Assembly: GCF_000283155.1 (NCBI RefSeq)
Contig: NW_004454239.1
Coordinates: forward strand, 5,007,095-5,071,094
Length of the DNA: 64,000 bases
Source of the DNA: Ceratotherium simum simum
Taxonomy: Eukaryota > Chordata > Mammalia > Perissodactyla > Rhinocerotidae
Direction of reading: 5' to 3'
Part shown: in pieces, positions 13,201-28,200 of the stretch
Numbering within the stretch: the first letter of the stretch is position 1
Layout: each line of letters opens with the position of its first letter
Made by a program: the position numbers and the translations under genes
Notes under the pieces: model-generated
What the model was told of the DNA's origin: nothing
Database searches by the model: none
The model's input: the letters and a program-made list of their open reading frames with translations, nothing else

Positions 13201-16200
13201 TTCCACCTGATCTGAATCGTCCTCCTCCTTGGCATGAGTGAACCTAGAGGATAAGGTCGAGTGGGAAGACACATACAGCAGGGCTGCCCGAGAAAATTCA
13301 TCCCGCTCACGGCCTCGCTCCCACTCTGTCATACTGGGATCCAAACACTGTTCCAGAGCATCTGTGGTACAGAGAACAAGACACTGCTTCACTCCTAGGA
13401 AAAACACAGGGCTTAGGGGAGAACATCCGGCGGGCACCACTGTATCCCTGTGGATCTCACCAGAAGAGACACAAATCCTTATCCTGGTTTCTAAGAGCAT
13501 CAGGGGGAGGTACTTGGCAGGTAATATTGCTCTCTCTCTCAAAACAATGCTTTTATTGAATTCTGTCTACCACATAGAGCAATAAAAACATTTGGGGACT
13601 AATGCTTAGTTAAATCTTTAAAGCAAGGAACTTGTTACCACTTCCAGACAGTAATAAGTTCATCCCAACTATATTACTAAGTTTTGGCAGAAAAACACTC
13701 CTTTCTCTAAATTTTTTTTTTTTAATTTAACAAATAAACATGAGGAGTGTGGGTTCTAAGTAGGGAGTGCAGACACAGTAGACAAAGATCTGCTTTTGAA
13801 AACCAACCCCTCTAATTTGCCAACAGCTTCTCACAGGGACTACTGCATATAACAGCAATCCCCCTCCTCAGTCTTACCATATTTACTTCACAGATCAGAG
13901 AGTGATTTTTTTTTTCCCCAGGCAATGGTTCAACAGCCAATTATCTTTTTAAGTCAAATTTTAGACCACAATTTAGGGCTGGATGGTTAGGATCTTAAGA
14001 TAAAGTGGGAGGGCCGGCCCGGCGGCTTAGCGGTTAAGTGCACACGCTCCGCTGCTGGCGGCCCGGGTTCGGATCCCGGGCGCGCACCGACGCACCGCTT
14101 CTCCGGCCATGCTGGGGCTGCGTCCCATGTATGGCAGCTGGAGGGATGTGCAGCTATGACATACAACTATCTGCTGGGGCTTTGGGGGAAAAAATAAATA
14201 AATAAAATCTTTAAAAAAAAAAAAAAAAAAGATAAAGTGGGAGATGATCTTGCTCTCTCGGTGTGACACACCACACTAAACAGAAGTCAAGCATTTGCCA
14301 ACAGTAAATGGCCTGTAATTTAACATTAGCCACTGCCAAGGCATGTTCTCTGCTTACACAGCTATCTCTGGGACCCGAGATATAGAGAAACACAAGCTAA
14401 TTGTTCTTGCTGTCTAAGGTCAAGAGCTAGGGACTGCAGTCTTTGCACCGTCTGCAGCAGGACAAAGCAAACACTGGCAGGACAACATACGTCAACTTTA
14501 AATCTGGGACAAGGGCCAGAAGAGCAAGAACTCTACCCCAGCCAAGAAGTGGGAGACCCAGGCCCAGTACCCACCTTTCTGACCCCGTTTCATATTTACT
14601 AAAAACTCTTCGTATCGTTTTTGCTTTTCTGGATCTTTTGCAAAAGGTTTGAAGTTGCTGGCTCTTGTGGTGGCCGTCCCACCGCTCAACGCCATGCCCC
14701 GAGAGCAGTGTCCGACGTCTGGAGAGGGGGGCTGGGCTCTGCTGCCAGAGGCGTTCTGGGCCAGACTCCTGGCCTTGAGCTCAGCTGCTTTAAGGTCAGT
14801 TGCCTGCTTCATTTCTTTGATTCTCTCTTTATCTTTTTGGGATAGAAATTCTAACACTGAAGTAGCTGAACCTAAAGAAAAACAATAGTGATGAAAAGTA
14901 CCATAAGACAACTATATTTACATTTCTCTGTACAGACATTTTTAATATCACAAACTTATGTCATTGGAGATGAGTGTTTTACATTTAGTGTTTCATCTGT
15001 ATTCATATCCCTGTCACCCAGACAGTAATAAAATAATGAGATTCCTATTTCACAGTTGGCGAAAATGGAGGTTATACTTGGACGTTCATTGGGCCAGTGA
15101 GTGGTCCTAGAACGAGGAAGCTGACGTCTTGAACTCCAGACCTCCAGTCTGTGGTAGCCACCATCTCCACAGTCCTGCCCAGCACAAGCCCCAGTTCAGA
15201 CACAGCTGCCCATCAAGCACTCACGTGCATCACAAACGCTCAGTGAGCACCCACTCCATGCCAGGCACTGGCCTGGGGCTGGGAGGACAACACAGACGAG
15301 GTCCTGCTCTCACTAGTGAGGGAGATGGACATTAAAGAAGCCAAAAATCAACACCAGAGGATGGCTACGAGAGGAGGACTGTGAAAATAATAGGGTGATG
15401 CGACTGAGGGTGACTTAGATGAGAGGGCTGGTGGTGGGGGTGGAGGGATAGGTAACTAGCTTATACAGTGGGCAGGGAAGGCCTGGAAGGTCCCTCCGAA
15501 GAGACAATATTTGAGATAAGTTCCAAGTAAAAAGAAGGAGCCAAAATATGAGGGAAGAGCAGATGCAGAGGAACAGCAAACAGAAAGGTCCAGAGGCAGC
15601 ATCATGGTTGGCAGGTTCCAAGCACAGAAACAAGGATCCTGAGCCTAGACCACACAGGGTTACGGGAAAGCGGTATAAGATATGGCTTGAAAGGTAACCA
15701 GGGCTGGATCCATAGGGCCTTGTGGGGAGTCTGGAATTTTCTTCAGTTTGAGAAGTCCTGGAGCATCTTAAGGGGGTAGTGATACAATCTGGTTCATCTA
15801 GCCACCGTTAAGAAGAATGACTGCGCAGGCGACACAGGGTGACCAATGAGGAGGCTGCTGCAATAGTCCAGGTGCGAGCAGATGGGCGCTTAGACCAAGG
15901 AGGAAGCAGCAGAGGTGCAGACGAGTACATGTAGCCCCCATGCACATTGGGGGAAGAAAGGAGAGGACTTGCTGACGGACTGGCTAGGGTGGGGGAGGAA
16001 GGGAAAGTGAGGAGCTAAGAATTGGGATTCCTACGTTCTGGTCTGAGCAGCAGGTCACTGGTGGTACCACTTACTGAGGAGCGGAAGACTGGAGGAAGAG
16101 CAAGTTTGGGGAAGGAAGTGGGAACCAAGCATTCCGTTTGGGTTTATTATAGCTGAGATACCTGTCAGGCTCCCAAATGGCAAGTCCAAGTTCATCTCTC

Positions 16201-19200
16201 ATAGTGGGTCTTTCTGATCCAACCTACAGGGGATGCTCCTCGTCTGTCCATACTTTCAGACACACTCGCTCCTTTTAGGCCTTCAGGAAAAGAGCTACAG
16301 TACCCTATTCCTCTGAGAAAAAAGTCATACGGTCCCAGGCTGTGCAGAGAAAGTAGAGGCACTCATGTCCCCGGTCTTCACTACACTCCTGGACAATTAT
16401 GAAAGGTCTGAAAACTGCTGAGCTTAAGACCAAAGTTGTGACTTTAACGACACAACCCAACTGATGGTGGGAAAAACAGTCTTAAGAAGTAAAGGATGCA
16501 TACAGTGTTACGTGTGCTATCCACAATAAACAATTTTATTCCCACGGTTTAGAATACAAAATCATGTAAAAAATTTTAATAGCTAAACAACGAACTTTCC
16601 ATTTTGATTTTGATAACTCAGATTATTATAAATGTAATGATTATAATCTCCTCCATGGCACATACCTTGAATAGGTGTTTCTCCTAGCAACTCCCCCCGT
16701 TTGGAGGCATTCAGTTGGTGCCGACTATGTGTCCCTGGGTCATGCATTGGCTTTCCAGCTGACTCTGATAATACCTGAAGTAAGTGGGAGTTCTCAGAGG
16801 TTGCAGCTACCACGGGCCTGAAATAATGCACGGGTCGATAGTCTCTCGGTAATTCAGGTGGTGGATAAATCTTAGCAAAACAAAACAGAACAAAACTCAG
16901 AAAATACAGCTGCATGATGATCATGTTTGATATAACCAAGAAAACTAATTACCTCTGAGTGTTGTTAAGCCCACCCTTTCCCAGGCTAACATTCAGCAGG
17001 TAGGTAGCACTGGGAACAGCCTATCCAGGTGTCCAGCCAGCATCCATTCTGGATCTGGAAGGTCACCAAAACTACAATGTTCTAATGACCAGGCATTTTT
17101 ATCATCACCCCTACCCACTTCTACACAGAGATGCAAACATGCATGTTTTATACGAGGAGAACAATAAAGATGATAATAGTGAACACAATGTATAGGCCCA
17201 CATGCAGAACTGGCCTACTGTGAATCAGAAAATTTACAAAAGTATGATTTAAGGCTTAGGGAAAAAAAAACTTTAAATGAGTTACTTTTAAATTCAAAAT
17301 TCTTTTTCTGGTTATGTTTCAGTTCCAAATTGCAGCTTCAGGCCTTATTTTTTGATGAGTTATTTCTAATTCAAAAGATGACTGAACTGAAATTGAAATA
17401 TGTTTGGGAAATTCAGGCATTAATGATGGCAGAACAGATAAGTTCAAAGAAATTGTTACATATTTTTAAATTACTGCACTACATCATCTCCCTTGCTCTT
17501 GGTCTAACAAACACATATGGACTGCCCTATTTAAGCCATGTTCTAGATTTTTCAGCCACCTGAAACTCTGAGCTCCTCCGTAAGCAGTGAAGCACTGACG
17601 CTCTCTGGCTGTGGTTCTCGGCCCCAGTAGCACTCTGCTCTCCCCTGAGGGGTTTTCAATACTGATGCCTGTTCCACCCCACAAAGTCAGCTACAACCGG
17701 AGTTCCCCAAGCTTCCCAGGCGGCTGTAATGCGCAGCCTGGGGTGAGCACCTGGCACGATGGAAGTCCATGAAAGAGGGGTATTATCGTTGTCAGGAAAT
17801 CTCATTTTTATCATCTTAGCCTGACCACTCTCTCTGAAAAGCACCGACTACCAAACCAGCAAACACCCTCAGGTGACACAAAAGTCCAGAACAGCACGAC
17901 AGAAAGGAGGGGTGTGTACACGACTCTTCTCAACATCCTCCATTAGCTTCGAAGCATTTCGCTTCCTCAGCTACATCATGGTTCTGTTTGGCCTCTGAAT
18001 TCTGAGGCTGGGTTTTCAGCCACCTAATTGGGAAAACGTGCCTGTCTGTGAACGGCCGGTCAACACAGCCCTCCTCTGAATCATCCAGGCCCAAAGCCCG
18101 ACTCCAGTGAGGAGCACCTGGGGACCTGAGTGCCTGTCTCTCCGTTTCCGGCACTCTGCCCCATTCCAGTGCATCTGTCTGTCTGGCACCCTCACTGGAC
18201 AGGAGCTAATTGGAGGCCAAGACTTAGTCCTATTTATCCTTGAACTCTGAGTCAGGTTGTACTTCTCAGCCTTTTTTATGCTCCCCTTTCATACATGTAA
18301 AAAACTCGCATTCTCCTTTGACCTTATTTGACATTTCTGGTAATAAGAGAAGCTTACTATGTGCCCAACACTGTTCTAAATATATTCTGCTCATTGTTAC
18401 AACACATTAACTATCACGACTAAACAAATCAAAGCCACCGACACGGAGTGTGGTTTCTCAGGCTGCACTGTTCCCAGCCTCCCCTATCTGGAGAACCCAG
18501 GCCAAGCCACACAGCTACTGAAAAAACGTTTGTTGAATAAAACAAAAAGCCCATTCAAGTGTGGAACAATCTAGAAAAAGGATGTCAATAAGGCAAATGG
18601 CCAGGCACCCCTCCTGGGCTACCAGCACCCACACTAACTTGTGACACCTGCCTGTGCACACGTGGCTCTGGTGGGTGTTAAGGAGCACCACTTAGCCTGA
18701 GATGTCACAAAATCTCACAAAAACAGGACTCCGGAAAGGCATTCCGAGTTCTCCACAGGACTGGACCCGCATGCACCTGGCTTCTCTCCTTTCTGCTGGC
18801 CCAGGCCAGGAGCCCAGGGAACGTTGCCCACACCAGCTGACGTGCTTCACAGCGTGCAGGAAGAGTCAAGACTACAGGTTATTATGGTTTTTTGAAAGTT
18901 TTCTACTTTTCCTCACGTTACATTGCCCCTAGGATTACATCAATTCCATTCTCCCACCAGTTTCGAATGTAACTCTTTTTTAATAGAAATAACCACTCAC
19001 TTGTAGTTTGGATTGAAAAGATTAGCAATTAGCTGTTTTGAATACAATGTGGCTACTGACTGACATTTCTAATACGGAATATGTTTTCCTGGACAATCAT
19101 TAGTAACTAGGCATTGCTTTTTGAAAACAGATTTACTTATCTTTTTAGTTATTAATATAATAACTATATATTTATATATAAAATAGCAGCAAATATTTTA

Positions 19201-22200
19201 AGTACTAAACCAGTAAAAAAAAAATCTTACTTTCTTAGAAGACAAAGGTTTAGAAGCCAAGGAAAATCCATCCAAGATTTTGCCAATGTATCGAAGATCT
19301 TTCTCTGGTTCTACAAAATGATGTCATTGATTAATTCCAGAAGCAGAGAAGATTAGAATAAGACAAAAGACGTCAGCTTTTTATCTCCAAGAACATAAAC
19401 GCTACCTGTCATTCATGATATCATGTAGAGACAGCAGTAAAGGGGAGGCAGGAATGGCACGTAGAGCCCTCACACCTTTGTTGACTCAGTGACTGGCAGC
19501 CCAGCCCATGTCACCCTCAGCTAATGAGGCTGCCCAGGACATGAGGCGATGGCCCTCCAAGACAAGTACCTCAACACTGTTTTCAGAAAAGGTACCTTAG
19601 GTCCTAAGCTAAGGGGCACCAAAGAATATACTCTGTGGAATAAAAGATCTCAAGAAAAACCAGCAAGAGGACAGGTATGGATAAAAGTAAAAATCATAAC
19701 TGTGCGAGAGTCATTTCTAAAACTAGGTGAAGAATCACGGGGAGACTACCTCCCATTTCCTTAGCAACAATCCAAATAAAGCACAAAAGCAATACAACCA
19801 GGTCAGCCTATAATCTAATCTTAGTACAAATTAAAAGGTACTTTTGTCTTTTTCTCCAACGAAATTCTAACAGGAGATAAAGATCACTAATTCAGGAAAC
19901 AGCACCAATGCCCTTGGACTTGGAGTCAGGGATGGTCTACTGTCCTGGAGACAACTCCACTGACCACGGCTCTCTGATTCTGGAGGATTTCCTGTGCGTG
20001 GTGGTTCTGTCAAAAATCCACATGTACGAACTGCATCTTCTGTAGGGAAAAGCCCCTTCTACGTGACCACCACGAGCACTTAGACGAGCTGGGTGTTCAG
20101 TTCTGAAGCAGGCACAGCTGCCCGCAGTACAGGTGGCGCTGAGGTTTTCAGCCACTCATAACAGGGCACCACCCTGGAACTCCCCTCCCCCACAAAAATC
20201 ATTCTTTGTACTTTAAACTAATGTTGAGCTTTTGTACCAGCTCCCAGAAGTTCCTAAAATTCTGTAGGGTCATTTGGGATTAGATTTCACATTCTTGGCA
20301 TTTTGTATTCTTTTAAAACTCAGCAATTTTACTTTTATCAATTTATTCTCAAGAAACAGAGAGCAAATGTGCATAAGGATAGAGCCAAGAGAATACTTAT
20401 TATAGCCCTATTGATCATGGAAAAAAATAAGAACAATTTAAAAATCAACCATGGAGATTGGCTAAATATAGATTCACTCAGTGAAAAACCATAAGGTCAA
20501 ACTACAGATATTGTGGCCCTCAGGGTGGGAGAGGGGGCCAGGGCAGAGAGGGGATAAGGGGGTGCTGGGGAGCCCTGGGGAGGCACCACCTAGGCTTGAT
20601 GGGGAGGGAATCAATCAGCTGTGGTAAAGGTATTACACAAAGGGAAAGCCAAAATCTGACTCAGAAGGTAGATGTAAATATGTATGTTTATCATAGATTA
20701 GTGATTATTATATAATTAACAGATTATATTAATATTAGTAATAGAGTACAGTGTTAATGTATTGATATAATCAATAATTAATAATTAACATGTTACTATA
20801 ATCTATAACAATTATTATATTATAACATATAAATATATTATATATCCTCTTTTAAGTTATAAAAATAATACATAGTCAGTAGAAAAATCTGAAAACATAG
20901 GTAACCAAAAGGAGGAAAACAAAAGTGGCCTAATTACCACCCAGAGGTAATGCCTCCTACTATGTGGGTACACACCCTTCCAGCATCTTGGGTAAAACCC
21001 TGGGTTTTCTTTGTGGCAGTGATGACAGAGGCCACTCATACTTCGAGGGCTTGCTGTGTACCAGGCACATTCTAAGCCCTTTATGCACATTGAAATCTCC
21101 AAGTCACGCCCACTGTCCAGACAAGGACACTGAGGCACAGAGAGGTTAAGCAGCCCGCCCGAGGTCACAGCTGATAAATGGGGAGAGCCAGGACTAGAAC
21201 GCAGGTGGTCTCTCTTCAGAATCTGTGTTCACAACCATTAAGCAAACTACCTCTGAAAACTGTTCTGCACCTGCTTTTTCTCTTCTAGAAACATAAAATT
21301 TAGGCATCATTTTATGGAGTGAGGCTTAGATTATTTAGATTATTTCAACGTGTATGTTTTAGATGTATTTTACAAGAGTTAGATCGAACTTTATCTGACT
21401 AGAGCTAAAATGTCTGACTAGATTGTTTCATCTCAGCTCTCACCTCCTTACTTGACTTGGGTGGTTGTTATTACTATAACCAAAGCATAGTAAGTGCAAT
21501 TTATTCAGTCTTTGGGGCAGGCACTGTGCAAACACTGACTTATGCCATTTTATCCTCACTTTACAAATGATGCCCAGTGAGGTTACAAGCCTTGCCCAAG
21601 GCCACGCAGCTGGGCAGTAGAGAGCTGCAATCCAAATCCAGACCTGATTGACTCCAAATCACATGCTACTAACACCCACTCCCTACCGTCTCCTCCCTAC
21701 ACCTTTTCTGGAAAAAAACCTGAAATACTACTGCGAACCATAGGCTCTAAATCACTATAGACTCCAACTTGAAATTCAAGTTGTGTGGAGAGATGTCCAT
21801 CTCCTAGCCCAACAGAAGGCCCCTAAGAGCCAGGACTCAGGTGACAACACAGGCCGGGCGCCAAGCTCCATCTTGCTGCAGGCTCTCAGTGTACCTACCA
21901 CCCAGTCCCCACGCCTAGCCTTCTGACCTGCGGCTTGAGTGGCGTACTGTGGCCACCTGCCCAGTTCCTCCAGCTGGGAGTGCTTCCCTCTCACCCACTG
22001 CCAGCTCTGACCTGCAACCCAAGCCCCTGTCCACAAACTTGCTCCTTTCCTGAGTCCAGACCTCTTCCTCCTCCTCATCTTGGCCCTGTCTTGATAGCTG
22101 GCATTGGCACTGATGCGTCAAAATCCTGCTTCTGTCTTACTTCCCACATGGGGCCTCTCCGGCCCCACTGTGTTTCTCACCCTGCATCTCTGACCACAAA

Positions 22201-25200
22201 GCCCTACTCCATGGAGGCTGGCGCTCCACTACCAAGCCTGCAGTCCCTTCTTCCTGACATCCTGGCCCCATCGATTGTAGATCTATGGAATTACCTTTCT
22301 GACTTTTATACTGCCTGGGTGCTGTCCAGCCATAGAGTCCATCTCCAGGCTCCTCATCCTTCAAAACGGTGTCATATTTGGATAGAGTTTCTGTGGCATA
22401 TATATCATCATCTTCCTCTTCCAGGGCACCAACACCAAAAGCCTTCAAAAAGAAGGTTTCAAACTGAGCAATTACAGGTTTTAGGGTATGTCTGCTTTCA
22501 AAGATAAAGCTATTTTAAGGATATGATTGAACAGACCACATTAGCACTGCAAGACCAAGAGAGAAGCAAATGAGAGCCCCAGATTAACATACAGACTCAA
22601 GTCCTTTGGAAAACAATGACTAGAAGTGAACGCCATGCCTCCAGCTCTGGGGCTGCCCTCCAGGCTCAGCAGCAGCTAAGGGTCTGGGTCTTAGCACGGG
22701 AAGAGGAGTGAGTACACACTCAGGCAGCAGTGCAGGAGGAGAAATGGGGCCTCCGAAAGGAGAAAGGCAGAATGCTCATCTACTGTTCAATGCGGCCTGG
22801 GGCCAGGGCTGGGGACCAGGCTCTGAAGGCCACTGCTACTCTAATGGCCGCTAAAAGAACTCCTAATCCTTGTGGGAAGCAGCTTCCAACAAGTATCACT
22901 TTTTGTTAAAAGGATTGGAAAAAAACACAAATAGGAAAGAAAAGGTAATGATGAAATTTTCTAAATGTAATTTAGGAAAGACCCTCCAGGGGCTGGCCCC
23001 GTGGCCTAGCAGTCAAGTGCGTGCACTCCGCTGCTGGCGGCCCGGGTTCGGATCCCGGGCGCGTACCGCCGCACCACTTGTCAGGCCATACTGTGGTGGC
23101 ATCCCACATAAAGTGGAGGAAGATGGGCACAGATGTTAGCTCAGGGCCAGTCTTCCTCAGCAAAAAGAGGAGGATTGGCATGGATGTTAGCTCAGGGCTG
23201 ATCTTCCTCACAAAAAAAAAAAGAAAGAAAGAAAGAACCTCCAAATCAATTTGAGAGGACAGGCAATCAGTAAAAGCTCTCCATCTCCTCAAAGGTAAAA
23301 AGCAAGTCTCCAAGTAAAACTTACACCCATCTTTCCAACTTGGGGCTTGTCCGAGAGGTAATAAACCTTGGACCTGAATTTGGAGAGGCAGACTGCAATT
23401 CAACCATGAACCAAATCCAAGGGGCAAGTGTGGTTTTCTGCTCAGCCCCACAAGGGTGTGGGGAAGCACAGACTCCACCAAGAACACTAGGTCAGAGGCT
23501 CTCAGGAACACACATTCCAATCAAGAAGGTGTGCTTTACACGTCTTCAGAAAAGATCCTAAGGAAAACACAACCACTTCAGAGTCTTCACGTAGTCGATG
23601 AATAAAGAGGGCCCACACTGAGGCAAATAGAATACGGAAAGTATTCTCATTTCTCAGCGGTTCCACCTTTACAAAACAGAAACAATTTTACCTGGCCTGA
23701 AATGCCCAATTTTCTTCCTTTATTCACTCCAATATCTCCAAGAAGATTGCTTGCTCCCTCGGGTCCCTCACTGAAAAGATTAAAATGTTCTCCTGAAGTT
23801 CCAAACAGTGCTTGGTGGGGATCTAGGCCCTTGTAAGCCAGTCCGTGTACATTATCTTTAGGTGTGAAATCCACAGGTGTGACGTCTTTGGGTGCAAAGG
23901 TCACATTTTCTGGCAGGTAGTCATCATCTTCATCCTATTTTACAAAGTGGAATAAAGGTGAGTCACTGCCTGGCACAAAGTCAGCCTGTGAAATACTGTT
24001 TTCAAACGCAGTGATTAATTCCGAACAGAACAATTAGCAAACTTTCATTTACGCTATTACAAATAACTACATCAAGTCCCTGAACAAAATGATACTAATG
24101 CAAACAACGCCATTTTAAGAATGTGAGCAGACTTGGGCTATCTATGGTGCTGGCATGTTGCCAAATACACTATCTGACATAACGAGGACAGATTTAGGGT
24201 ATGGGTATTTCACTACAATAGGATCTGACTGAATTCTAAAATTGTTTCCCACCCCAAAATTTCACATTCATAAAGTAACAGATGCTACAGTACCAAATTG
24301 AAGGTCAGTCATCCCATATGATACCTCAGATCCTTCAGAGCCTCCAGGGGGTAACGCACAGCCATAGATTTTTACTCCAGGATCTATAAAAGAGATTTCA
24401 AATGCATTAGTCATGAGCCATTAAATATAAAGAAACCTGACTCACTGACACTCCAGAGGTACATGGCTGTGCTTGTAAAAGGTGCTAGGGCTTTAGGGTC
24501 AGAGACTGATCACTAGGGAACTGTTTTCCGCCAGCCCCTGCCCCCCCAACACTCTGGTAATAACGTGCTTAGTGAGGAACCCCTACTGCCCCAGCACCAC
24601 AAAGAACCCAAAAGAAATTACTGCTGCTTCCAAGAGTTCATAGTCTGGCCGGGGAGACCACAGGCAAGGAATAAATAGAAAATAATCATGTTAAACTATA
24701 ACACAGTTTTGGTAAAGGTAGGAAACAAGAACTTTCATATGCTGCTGGTGGGAATATAAACTACTATAATTCTTCTAGAAAGCTATTGTGCATTACACGC
24801 AAAAAACCTTAAAATACATGCATACCACTTGACCCAGCAACTTTATTTCTAGAAACAGAAAGCCATTAAAAGTACGCTGTAGAATTAACAAGAATCAATA
24901 TACACACCAGGTTTTTGTCGACGTGGTCTTCTCTTTACTCGAGGACCAATTCCTTGTCCTTCCTTCCAACCCATTTTTCTTAGCAATTCAAAACCAACAG
25001 ATAATCTAGGACATCAAGGCATTGAAAATGAACTTCTTTTTACAATAGTAGAGAACAGTAGGAAATAAGCAGCCTGGCTCCTGCCTGAGCCCTTTCCCCA
25101 TCCATATTAGAACTGCATGGCCCTGCCGCTCCGGCCACAGCTGACTGGTCTTGGAGTACACACCTGACCTGGGGAAGTCGATCAGATGCCCTCTCTCCCA

Positions 25201-28200
25201 GGCCTTTGGAATGGGCACATAGGGACTCTAAATGGTCAAGCATGTGGCCTAGGAAACCATGACAGTCTGAGGCTGCCACATTAGGCCACATGCCCAGGAG
25301 CAGAACAAGAAAGGTTGCAGAAAAAAGAGGGTAGAATGGGGCAGACGAGAGAGCCCATAAAGCTTGTGAGGCAGGGGGTGGGAGGGAAGCCACCCCAGCT
25401 CCTAACAGCTCTCCAGCCTCCATGAGCCCCCGGAGCACAGCTAGTGGCTGGAGCTCTAGAGCACTCCGTGCAATAACAGTGCAAGATCCTTTCAACAAAA
25501 CCCCTTTTTGCACTCAAGCTAGGCTAAGGGCTTCTCCTGCGTGCAACCAAACTATGCCTAAGGAAGATCATCATGTACATGCAAAGCTGTGATGCCAGGA
25601 TCCGAATAGGCAGAATTAAAGTCTTCTCACTTTGCTGGTGTTATGAGGTCATCAAGCAGCATGGCTCCAGGAATAGGGGCAGTGGCAGCTGCTAACTGCC
25701 TGGCCTTTTCCCGTATTCTGTCTTTGGTTTTAGAAGCAAAGTCATCTGTGGTAACAATCGCTTTAGGTGCTATCCCAAATTCACTAAGATCCTTAAAAAA
25801 AAATTCAAACAGAATTACATTATTTGGAAAGTGATTAAACATGATACACCACATAACTTTATTTCTTCAAAAAAAAGGTAAACTATGAAATTGAGTTAGG
25901 AATCAGCAGAGCAGCTGACTTTACACACTCACTTTGGAACCCTCACACAAGCTAAGGTCAGTGGCTGAGGACAGGGACACAACAGTGGCCACTCAGTGAA
26001 GCCACAATAGGCACTGCCAAGCTAGGGAGACAGGAAGTAAGGGCCATACTCCTCTCGGACAACATTTCAAAGGTCAGCAGACAGGGCAAATCTTAAGAGT
26101 CACAGCCACACATCCATGAGCACCCAGTGCCAGCCCTCAAGTTACGTGCTTTTGCATTTACTGGAGCAGATACTGTTGGCTGCCTGTCCCACAGCCATTG
26201 TCCCTTCCTCTTTCCTCACAGAGCCCTGATGCTGCCCAGACACCTGCCTTTCTCTGCCTCACCATGCATTTCAGGAGTGGTGTCCCTGGCAAGGGTAGGG
26301 TCAGGGAGTGGGGGTTCATGTCTTACCTAAGCCAGTCATTTTGATCCCATTTCCCTTGCCAGGGACTGCCTTAAGAATGGGCATGTAAAATAATCTGCCC
26401 AAGCAGGTGTGAGGGAAAATCCACTACAGGACTTATGTGAATGGCTTCTTTGCTCTCAAGAAAAGATCCCAAGAAAAAGTCCCCCTTCCAGTGGATAATG
26501 TCATCCTGGATGTGCCACCTGGAACTACTCCAGTCACCTTGCAACCACGAGGAGAGCTAGTATAAGGACAAGCTGACATGGAGAAGGTGACTAAGAAGGG
26601 AGAACCAGGGGCCTCACTGACATCTAGACTTCTTGTTTCCTCACAGATTACACTAGTCAAATAGGAAGGGGAAGCCTCTGACCCACAGCCTATGGCATGC
26701 TGATATAAGTATTTTATTTAATCTTTATCACAAACGAATCCAGGACTAGGCTTTAAGGTAACAGAAGTTTAATTTTAAAACAAAATGGAGCACACCCTGC
26801 AGGCTGGTAGGACCACTTTAGAACCCCCCACCAGCCCCCATTTACCCCTAGGAAGCTGGCAGTCATGGACGTTTTAACGATGTGCCCAGAAGCCTGCACG
26901 TGGCTTCCTTTTACTCCTTTCTCTGGTCCAGTCACTCACTCTTCCCTAACTGCACTGTGCATTAGAGTTACTGTGGAGGGCCTAGACACAGCTCCATGGA
27001 TACCGCACTTCTGGGGCAACTGGGGCTTTTTCAAGTAAATTTGCCTGTACGTGATTTTCCCCTTACACTCCTGACTTTAGAAACTGGCCCCAGCATAGGA
27101 CACTACTCCAATGAAGGAGATCCACTGATATACAAGGCATTATAGTCCAAATACCTAAAAGATAAGGCCTTATAAACAAAGAGGAAATCGCAAAGAGGGG
27201 CCTTCTTGGGAGAGAGAAGGTGCCACAAAAAGCAACCACATGCGTCCCACAGCTAACTGGCAATTAAAGTTTTGCACACCCACCTCTTCATCCATAAAAT
27301 CTTCAGGACCAAGAACAGATCTGTCTGCTCTGTTCTGTCGTGAAGACACGAAGGAAGAGGGTGTCCATCCTTGAAAGAAAAGAGTTTAGAACATTATGAT
27401 CCCAGATAGTATTTTGGTGTATAACTAAATAATTAAATAACATGTATGGACTTGAAACCCCCAATAACTACAAACTCTTAGCTACTTCCCATCTCACTGC
27501 TCATATAGACGTAATTATTACACATAAACTTCTTATTAATCCCCATATTCCCCTTTGTCAGAACTTAGTGGATACAGTGAGGTTTCCCCATAAGAATTTG
27601 GAACCAAGAGAAATCAAATTATACATTGAAAGTTAAACTGTGAAAGGAACACAAGTAGATCTGAGAAGAAAGATGCAAGGTCACCTTAAAAGGCAGGATC
27701 CGCCAAAGACCAGCAGGACAGTAACATACACTAATGTACTAACACATCAAAGAAACAGTATGTCAAGGTGCCTTACTCAGCCATGAAATGATGGCTAAAG
27801 AAAGAGTCATGGAAGCAATGCAGGCAACATTCAGGGTGCCCTGGCCCGAGGACTCAACCTGGCTAGTCTAAGGGCAGGTAATGGCCATACCAGGCCCCCA
27901 ATTCCATCAAACACCTGAGTCCTATAACTAACACTCCTGTTCCCCAGCCCTGGTCACCAAGCATGTGCCATGCTTAAAGAGAGAGAATGCTCTGGAGGTC
28001 AAATGTATCTGTAACCATCTGCAGGTAAACTTTTCTAGTTTTCTCTAAGAGTGACACATTTCCTACAAGAGTCCTGTGGAGCTAAGAAGGATGGGGTAGA
28101 TCTACCTCTTGTTTTTTTGGTGAGGAAGACTAGCCCTGAGCTAACATCTGTTGCCAATCCTCCTCTTCTTGCTGAGGAAGACTGGCCCTGGGCTCACATC

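Noticed and set aside
21935..22507. 190-codon plus-strand open frame
   Set aside because: It lies antisense across GPATCH1 exon 8 and flanking intron; composition and position show it is a shadow frame.
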